Positions 56,203 through 64,000 of a DNA stretch of 64,000 nt are shown here, one piece after another. Position numbers and translations under genes: made by a program. Within the stretch, counting starts at the first letter, position 1. Every line of letters starts with the position of its first letter. A model generated the notes under the pieces. That model did no database searches. It was not told the DNA's origin and saw only the letters and a program-made list of their open reading frames with translations. The stretch comes from Symsagittifera roscoffensis (lineage: Eukaryota > Xenacoelomorpha > Acoela > Convolutidae): NCBI RefSeq assembly GCF_963678635.1, contig NC_087062.1:53578473-53642472 (forward strand). The letters run 5' to 3'.

Positions 56203-59200
56203 CACTTCCTCTACAATGCAGAAAACAAACTTACAGTTTTAAAGTTTAAAGACGAATTCCCGGGTGATATAATTACAGAATTCGTTGCATTGAAGCCAAA
56301 GCTTTGTTCAAGACTATCGCAAAGTAAGTACAATTCCTTCAAAATTACCGGCTCAAAATTGTTCAAAGAGCGCTTTTTATTTTCAAAAGTTAAAACATTT
56401 CAAAAAAAAAAAACATTTCGTTGAAAAAAAATTTGTAAAAAAAATTAGAAAAAAAACTTTTTTGAAAAAATGTGGATCTTCTGAAAAGGATGCGTACAAG
56501 CATTTTTTATTTTCAACTTCAAGTGTAAGTTTACAAAACAGTTAGATATAACATGATTAGTGAGCATCATTTTTATTAGATACACGTAAGCACTCAGCAT
56601 TTGGTAATGGCAATAAAACAAAACAAAATTCACGGAATTAAAAGTCGCTGGGGCACATTTGCCAATTAGAATAAATGGGAAATCAACTCGAGTCTTAGTT
56701 TGTAAAATAATTTAGATCATCAACAGCTTTCTTGTTCTTCCTTTTAAACATAACCGTAATCACTCAAAAATTAGTATTATTTGAACCCTTATTTTTAAAC
56801 CAACACTTTCTTAAATGTATAACCTTATTTCCCATAAAACTTAAATCTTAATCTAACATTCTTTCAAGGCATATCCTTGTTTTGTAACAACCTAAAATAT
56901 CTGTAAGTTAGATCATCAAGATTTTCATTGGATCTTCAATTTTTAAATTAGTTCAATTTTTTTAAAAAAGGTCCGATCATCCAAATTTTCTCTTTATCAG
57001 TCAGAACTATTTTGTTTTCCGCATCTCTTAATACAAGCGTCTAACGACTTCAAACGTCGATTCACCCTCCAACCCTTATCAGCGACCCAAGACTAATAGA
57101 AATTTTTGAAGAACTAAGCCTAGCCATGACTTTTTTGTTAAGTGCCGACCCTCGTTTTTATGCATCGCCTCAAAAGGGGTCCTGTGTCTGAGAGAGTTGG
57201 GTCTTTGACTTTTGGCAAAAAGACACAATTTTCAGATACCTTATTGGAAAAAAAAGGAAAAAAATTGGTCTATAAAATTATGGGGCCAGACAAAAATAAT
57301 CTTTTGTCGATTTATGGTTTGCGTAAAAAGGGTCAAAAAAATTCCATTGGGCTCTTGTAGATTCCGAATATGTATCAATTGATGAGTTAAATTTAGTATT
57401 CGAAATTTTAGGGCTATTTAAGTCTATCGTAGTTGTAGGGTTCGGCTCGAATTTTTTGAAATTCTGTTTCTCATCGAGAAATGATCCAATTTTCGAAAAC
57501 TCATCGGTTCTGCTCTTTCTCGAATTAAATTAACCGACTGGAAAATAAAACATTTTTTTAGGGCTAACTTTCCAACCCTTTTTGAAAAATCTGCAATAAA
57601 GTGTAGTTACAATGACAACCCGAATTTGATCGCGGTGATTCAGCTTCGAAAGAATAGAAAAATAAGTTTGAGCCAGGATCATGTTGTTTTTTTGATCAAA
57701 AAAATCTTTAGAGCTATTTACCACAATTTTACATTTTAGCCTTAGAGATGTCTTTTTTTGGCGGAAAAAATTAAACTTAGTTTTAGTATTTAGCCTAAGA
57801 TTTTTTTCAACTTTGATTTTGTTTGAAAATGATACGCACCTCACGTGTATTCATTAGTAAGAGCTTTTCAGCGAGCACTTCTTTGCTATAATGCGATTTT
57901 TAGATTTCGTGATATTCAAGTTTGAGCCAAAGGGAAATTTTAAATTTAATGATGAAATTATGCATGTGATTTCTCCATGAATTGTATAGTATATTAGTGG
58001 AGTAAATTGAAAATGAGCCGATTTTTTTGGTTCTAGGTTAGGGCTTTTTTGGTTCAATTTTAATTTGCTTGCCATCTGTTAGGTTATTGAAGCCAAAATT
58101 GTGTGAGTGAAATCTTCATAAAGTTTAAAAAACATTCTCAAAGAGAGAAACAAGTTTAGAAAAAAGTTTGGGTCATTCCACGATCTTCAATTTTGGCGTG
58201 AACACTGGACACCCTCTAATGAGATTAAACTTCACTGACGGGTTCAATCTGACCATCAAACTTATGAAAAATGATCCCTAAAGATTTCTAATGCACTTTA
58301 CAAAAGACTATATGTGGCAAAAGCAAGTATGATGAATTTTGACAAGAAAATTGAAAATTTTCCGAAAAAAATCGAACGTTGGCTATAGATATACCTTTGG
58401 TTATTTATAAAAAGTGTTAAATTTATGTTTTTTTTTCATTTCCACGTCTAACCAATAAAAATACCAATGACTCCTTATTCATCATAATGCACTTCTTAAA
58501 AGTTGAGTAAATTGAATTTGAGCAGATTTTTTTTTCGATGTTAGGGCTTTTTTGACCTAATTTTGAATTTTTCTTGGTCCCTTGGACTTATGAAGCTAAA
58601 ATTGTGTATTTGAGCTCCTCAGAGACTGTATAATTCAACCTTTTAGACTAAAAACAAGTTATAAAGTCTTTTAGTCGTTTCGTGATCTTCAATATTGGAG
58701 TGAAGACTGATCCTCTCGAACATGTTGTTCAATCAAAGAGAGTAAGCTTCACTGACGGATTTCTTCTGATCATCAAACCTTTGAAACACGATCCCCATAT
58801 CTGTCTAATGCTCTTTACAAAAGTCTCATATTAATTTTTAGCTTAAAACTAAATATGGCTAAAGCAAGTTTGATGATGTTTGACAAGAAAATTGAAAATT
58901 TTCAGAAAAAATCGAACTTTGGTGAAGATATAGCATTTGGTTAGCCATAAAACATTTTCACAACACATTTTTTGTTTTTCATGTTTCAGCAAAAAACTTT
59001 TTCCAACTACTCCTAGTTAATCAAAATGCAAATTTTAAAATGGGTAAATTGAAGTTGAGCCGATTTTTTGTGTTTCGAGGTTAGGGTTTTTTTCTACAGC
59101 ATTTTGATTTTTCCATCATCTATTGGACTTGTGAAGCTAAAATTGTGTAAGTGAACTCCTCATAGACTGTATAAAACAACCTCAATAAGTACAAATGCTT

Positions 59201-59464
59201 TAAAAAATTTTGGCCTATTTCACGATCAATTTCGGAGTTAATACTAATACTCTCGAACATATCGTTCAATGAGATGAAACTTCACTGACTGCATTTTTCT
59301 AGTTAATAAACCTCAATAAATTTTTGTGTCTCATAAACAGTTGTAAAACTGTCAGATAGTCTTCTGGCCCGAGAACCGTTTGTGGCTAAGTCAAGATGGA
59401 TGAAAATAAAAAAAAAATTTTTTTTCTTCAATTCAAATTTTGGCTAGAAGTTTGCTTTTGGTAT
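56201..59464. repeat. 3.3-kb segmental duplication, right (inserted) copy
   Basis: Second copy of 51138-54442, including the last ~150 bp of the polB remnant (56204-56380, AAGTTTAAAGACGAATTCCC) and three ~520-bp units. It is flanked by a ~30-bp direct repeat and interrupts the LTR-element relic. Open frames inside it are shadows. Confidence 0.92.
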
Positions 59465-59493
59465 ACTATAAAAAAATTTCTAAGACACGAAAC
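59464..59493 (+). repeat. Target-site direct repeat, right (about 30 bp)
   Basis: TACTATAAAAAAATTTCTAA and then GACACGAAAC. Partner of 56172-56202. Confidence 0.9.
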
Positions 59494-59639
59494 GCAGTTT
59501 CGGAATCTGATACAACCATTATCCAAGAACTTCAAAATCTTCGAAATTTAATTGACGACAGAAATAAACCAATAAACCACCAAAAAAGGTTTTTTTTTCG
59601 AATCAGAATCTACAACACCATCATCTATAGAAGTTAAAA

Positions 59640-61510
59640 CCAGAATGAAACATTTTCACCTTCGCAAACCAGTACGACACCATAATTGCAATCAACCAAT
59701 AAAGCATATTGAAAATTGAACATAAACCATAATACAGCACAAAAAAAAGGTTCAATACGACAAAAATTTTGATGATAGTTCTATTCTTCCCTTTGTCATT
59801 CACCCACAAAGCTATCCCGCTCGAGGACAAGTACAACATTGCCATAATCTGATAGCAAATTTGTTGAAAAAGTAAATAGACCATGCAAACAAGAATTTCC
59901 TGACGTTAAAATCAAGAGACAAGTACTCGATCACTATCTACAAGGCATTAGTAATATCATTTCAAATTACGGTATATTCACTAACGAAACTCTACCACCA
60001 CAATCATCAAATCAAACACCCTAAGGAATACAAACAGATGATATAGAATAAGATTTCTCCAAGGTTTTCACAGAAAATATCAAAAATCTACAACCCCAAA
60101 ATTCACAAAGGGCAAATTCAGACTTCACAAACGATGTTTTTTCCATCATTTATTGCCATGTTTCCAAATTAGAATGAAATGACAGACCATTTATTTCGAC
60201 AGCAACCATCTAGACACGCAATGGTAAGACAACAAATAAATCTTTTCTCACAATTCTTAGACTCAATCCGTGAATTACTCACTGAAATTGAAATATCACA
60301 AAAAAAAACTGATCTGTAAAGAATCCTAGCATGGTTCATAGTAAATTATTTTACACAACTTAGTTTCAACCTCACAGCAAGAAAAAATTTTCGACCACAT
60401 ATGGAAGATGAAAAAAAGTAGCAGACGAAACAGATTATGTATGGGACCCGGAATGATCTCATATTTTTATTGGTTTTCCAAATACATCAATAGGTACTAA
60501 TTCTACAGAAACATTTTACATTAACTCCACTCACAAGTGACACTATACCTCTAAATTGTAATACAATACTTAATGATAGAACAAGCAATAACTGCTTAAC
60601 TTCAATATTTATAAGTGCACATGAAACGCATAAAACCCATAAGGGAACTAGAAATTTGACACATTAAGACATCCAAAATCCATCACATTTCGTAAATGAT
60701 GAAGTAATTGAAACACTACCTGCAACAACACAGCAAAGTAATTCCCCTATCCACCCAACACTTACAACACCACATAACAAAATCAATACTATTTTTCCAC
60801 ACAAAAAAAAACATTGCAATCAACAGTTAAACCATCTTTCATCCCCAAATATTTGAAATTGAATTTCCAAACACCTAGAAAAATAATCAAAAAACGACAT
60901 AATTCTAAGAAAAACGCGCAAACGGTAATAATTTTTCTAATTATTTTTGAGTTTTTCAAAAATAACACTTTCAGCAATCCAATAGGAAAAACAATTTCTC
61001 CAACCCAAAATCACCCCCAGGAACATGAATAAACACAACATATAGCAAAACCAATTTCTCAATGATAAGCGAAAAACTCCGACAGACCACACTGAAAATG
61101 ACCAATTTTTTCTCAAAAAAAAACGTAACTATCAGGCAGATCACAAGAAGCCAACCACCTTTTTCTGAAGTTGAGCAACAATACTTCCAACAAAATCAAC
61201 AAAATTATAAAAATCAGCAAAAAACAATCACTGTAATTATATAATCAACTAGATGAATTTTTTCAACCAGACTTTTTGAACCTTACACGAACCTTCAACA
61301 ATCACGGCAACCAAAACAACGAAAATTTCAAAGACAAAATCAAGAACAGCCTAGTAATAATACACAACCACAAAACCATAAAAAGATTTCCAGATGATCA
61401 AACCGAATTAGCGAGAAACAAAATCTCATTACCCTATTACTTACAACAACACGAAAGTATAAAATATTCACTCACAAGTTTGACACAATGACGAAACACA
61501 GCAGAATCAG
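59640..61510. other. Decayed A-rich part of the LTR relic; no domain identified
   Basis: Short + frames such as 59480-59637 (SESDTTIIQELQNLRNLIDD), 60814-61032 and 61062-61244 are Lys/Asn/Gln-rich, consistent with gag N-terminal sequence, but many stops intervene. Confidence 0.4.
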
Positions 61511-61515
61511 TACAA

Positions 61516-61920
61516 ATGACGAAAAATCCCTACCTTATGGGCGGATCATCTATAAGATCAAAAAAACGACCTACGGTATTTCCAGGAACAGATCCTGAGT
61601 ACTCAGTGGAAGAATATTCAAGTGCTGTCACAGCAAAATTTATCGTAAATATAGGCCTTGAACCTTTAAACACACCTCTACAACAAAACTGGATACATAG
61701 ACGTACAGCATTATTACACACCACACTCGATGGCGCAGCTCAAAATTGTTTTTCAGTTTTAACTGTAGAAATTAAACCCGATTGGAAACGATTTACAGAA
61801 AGTTCCACTCTGAACGAAACAAACAATATCAGAGGGTCTTCTGCAACGAAATTCTTACACTTCCGAACGAAGCAATAAAACAGCTCTTCATAAGAATAGA
61901 ATGCTAGTACGAAAAGATTG
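61516..61920 (+). pseudogene. Gag-like protein fragment of the LTR relic
   Basis: 120 codons from ATG 61516. Residues 22-70 (FPGTDPEYSVEEYSSAVTAK through TPLQQNWIHRRTALLHTTLD) followed by GAAQNCFSVL and KPDWKRFTES have the look of a gypsy-type gag capsid domain, where a Trp usually stands in the place of the Cys in AQNCF. The frame ends at 61878, and neighbouring frames to about 62000 carry further capsid-like pieces (for example LPNEAIKQL). Gag would form the cytoplasmic particle for reverse transcription. The start codon is nominal, since the true N-terminus lies upstream in decayed sequence. Confidence 0.6.
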
Positions 61921-62280
61921 CTCTCCTAATACACAAGATTACGAATATACGAAAATGACAGAAAATCTAATGATGACTTTAAGACCACAATTACAAAAAA
62001 TTGCAATAAAAAGAGAGCATCACATCATCATGACTTCGAGAAGGTGATCTAGATTTCCGAAAACTAGTAAATAAATAAGAACAAACTGAAAGCACAAGGA
62101 AATTAGAGGAAACAGAAAATTTAAAGCTACACTACGCAAACAATGTTCAAACAACAACTTCACAAATTAATAATATCCAAGAATCTGACAATGATATAGC
62201 AGAAAGACTTACACAGACAGATCTTATGCATCTATGAAGAGAATCCAAATTTCAAAGTCAAATCAACAACATTCAAAAAA

Positions 62281-62335
62281 TGGTGTAACTATTGTCGCAG
62301 ATATGGACATACGATTCTGAATGCAGGAAAAAAAC
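62281..62335 (+). pseudogene. Gag zinc knuckle remnant
   Basis: W-C-N-Y-C-R-R-Y-G-H in the frame of TGG 62281, then a one-base shift leads to E-C-R-K-K. Together this is the C-x2-C-x4-H-x4-C nucleic-acid-binding knuckle of retroelement nucleocapsid, split by the frameshift. Confidence 0.55.
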
Positions 62336-62479
62336 AACAAAACAATTTAAACAGACCACGTAAACACAAAAAGCCAAGGGAATCTTTATATCAATTCATA
62401 AAAAATATAAGAATTTACGGAATAAAAAATTTCAAAGTGATAAAAGCTCAAAAAAACCACTCCCAAAAAAATATTTTAA

Positions 62480-62651
62480 TAATATATCACAACCTATTGC
62501 TCAATTAACTTTTGCGGAAGCTCACCATTTTGAAAAAAATCACGAAATTATTCACAAAACAGATATTGCAGATCAAATAGTCAAAACAATCAGTCTCGAA
62601 ACAGTTAATCTAGATCAAATTGAAATAGAAGTAATTACTCAAAGTTTATAA
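62480..62651 (+). pseudogene. Unassigned fragment of the LTR relic
   Basis: A frame of about 55 codons contains QPIAQLTFAEAHHFEKNHEI and VKTISLETVNLDQIEIEVIT before TAA 62649-62651. It is protein-like, lies between zinc knuckle and integrase, and could be a protease-adjacent linker or an extra domain. No motif. Confidence 0.35.
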
Positions 62652-62826
62652 GAAGCCGTTCATTTTCAAACTCTCCGAATAGACACTATGAGAAAATTGC
62701 ATAAAAAATGTTACAAAGACAAAAAATGAGGTCTCAAATAAATTCACGCTTTATACCAGCATAGAACCTAAATATAGTAACATTTGTTTTGATCCCCACT
62801 TTTACAATTCAAAAAAGAACACGGAC

Positions 62827-63831
62827 ATGATAAGTGTGTCAGGCAAAACAGTAACATCTCAAAAACACACAATCAAAAAAATATTTGATCTACCACATCT
62901 TTTAGATACTATTTCTTTACACAAAAAAAGAAATTCAAAAAAGTTTTTACCTAACACAGAAAACTTGGCACTTGACTTATTACAAAAATATCAAATTCTC
63001 GACCCTGTCATCGTACAACTTAAATTTTGGCATAAATACAAAACACAGACCATAAAAGCAAATATCACAATTTTAGGAAACAAATCTTTACTCCGTTTTT
63101 TTCGAAAATTTAACAAAACAACAAGATATGAAACCACTGATATTTTAGAACAGCAATATCAAGACACAAAAGTACCCTGTCTACCACTAAGCCTGATAAA
63201 AAATCGCATTTCATACAAAAGGACGTGTAGTATCAGAAAAAAATTTGAAAAAGTTCAGTGTATTGATTGCAATTTATGTCAAATAAACAAACTTTTCCAC
63301 GCCAAAAACAAATAGCAGAAAAACAAGTCTTTAAAGGATAAAGTCAATCATAGAAACTCATTCGATACAAATTGCCTTTGCCCTAAATCCCCCTCCTCAG
63401 AAGGAAACTAGTATATAATAGTTCTAATATATGCATTTGTACACTATGCAGCACTGAGTCCTGTACCCCCTTGTAACTCTTATTATGCTTACACAACACT
63501 ATATGGACACAGAATAGCAAATATTGGACTACCCGAAATCTTTCTTACAGATAATGAAACAGAATTGATCAAATACGAAATAATTACACAATGTCACCTT
63601 CACAATATGATTTATAAACCAAAAAAATGGTATGCCCCCAGGACAAACGTACTAATTGAAGGCATGAACCACTCACTACCACAATACCTTCAATGTACAA
63701 TTAACGGAAACGATATAAAAACACCGAAGGTTCAAGAGACTCAAAATAATTTCCAATACCATATAACACTCAAATTACCCCAACGTTTGATCTATCACCA
63801 TATGAAATGGTTTTTAAACAAAAACACGTAA
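62827..63831 (+). pseudogene. Retroelement integrase remnant of the LTR relic
   Basis: Residues from ATG 62827 (KKIFDLPHLLDTISLHKK, ENLALDLLQKYQILDPVIVQ) resemble the pre-integrase region of gypsy Pol. The integrase zinc finger keeps its C-x2-C in VQCIDCNLCQINK (about 63257-63290), but the His pair is not visible. In the core, the place of the first catalytic Asp reads Tyr (codon 63430-63432, in IVLIYAFVHY). The second Asp is in LTDNETELI (63549), and the catalytic Glu in VLIEGMNHSL (63655). The frame is cut at TAA 63315-area and by a TAG near 63408. After NFQYH the frame reaches LIYHHMKWFLN and ends at 63831; later short pieces to the window's end fit the C-terminal domain. It would have inserted cDNA into the genome; it is inactive. 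Confidence 0.75.
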
Positions 63832-64000
63832 ACCAATAGTGTTCACAGCAATTTCCTCAAAAACGCACAAAGTAACTGTCAACCAAATATAGATTCAATT
63901 TGTTATAACTTACCACTCCACACTGATGTTGAAGATCTTTTTCATTACCCCCAAACATTAAATTTAGCCTCTGGAACACATACGGAATGGATTTTAAATA

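Larger units (their letters stand above)
59464..64000 (+). mobile_element. Ty3/gypsy-like LTR retrotransposon relic (gag and integrase, no RT)
   Basis: The + strand is strikingly A-rich, as in many gypsy-type coding strands. Recognisable parts in order are a gag-like domain (61516-61878), a zinc knuckle (62281-62335), and an integrase (62827-63831). The distance from zinc knuckle to integrase is about 0.5 kb, so protease, reverse transcriptase and RNase H are deleted. The relic continues past the right edge of the window. Its left part is separated by the inserted 3.3-kb copy and probably includes 55.6-56.2 kb. Confidence 0.75.

Noticed and set aside
57530..58075. Minus ORFs in the right 3.3-kb copy (also 52834-53058)
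   Set aside because: They sit in the diverged tandem repeat and are not preserved equally in both copies or across units.

Overview
The window is AT-rich eukaryotic DNA, most likely from an invertebrate animal. The signs are many decayed transposons of animal type (Maverick/Polinton, MULE with a FLYWCH finger, hAT with a BED finger, a Ty3/gypsy-like LTR relic), tRNA-like SINE heads, minisatellites, a 200-N scaffold gap (30378-30577), and no dense intact gene set. I cannot name the species. I found no confidently intact host gene. Nearly every recognisable coding stretch is broken by frameshifts or stops.

Layout. (1) 1-21.5 kb is dominated by about 15 copies of one ~530-bp dispersed repeat (here 'family A'), partly in head-to-tail tandem and partly inverted. 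One inverted copy is split by a 1.26-kb TIR element with TA target duplications. One degenerate copy is split by two more transposons, a 651-bp hAT element (8-bp target duplication) and a 1.98-kb MULE whose terminal inverted repeats are arrays of ~15-bp repeats. (2) 21.5-34.3 kb is gene-poor and holds several minisatellites, a foldback element (29.0-30.2 kb) with 22-bp-repeat arms and a 142-bp-repeat core, a ~250-bp direct repeat that looks like a duplicated, decayed exon, and tRNA-like sequences. (3) About 34.5-51.3 kb is a decayed Maverick/Polinton (adintovirus-like) element. Its left arm reads leftward: HUH-Rep-like gene, unknown gene, DEDD-exonuclease-like gene, two hypothetical genes, packaging ATPase, conserved accessory gene, integrase, penton (minor capsid), basic pX-like core protein, major capsid protein, adenain-like protease. 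The right arm reads rightward and holds protein-primed-type DNA polymerase B. The divergent promoters would lie near 46.3-47.5 kb. (4) 51.1-64 kb contains a 3.3-kb segment (polB 3' end plus non-coding repeats) that occurs twice. The second copy sits inside an LTR-retrotransposon relic, flanked by a ~30-bp direct repeat of the target. Gag and integrase remnants of that relic run to the end of the window, with no reverse transcriptase between them.

How the genes would have worked together: polymerase B, integrase, ATPase, protease and the three capsid or core proteins form the standard replication, integration and virion toolkit of polintoviruses. The unusual parts are the leftward accessory genes next to the centre: a candidate HUH endonuclease domain, itself duplicated within the element, and a DxE exonuclease-like protein. 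These are the best candidates for something not well described. All calls are from reading the sequence alone; no database search was possible.
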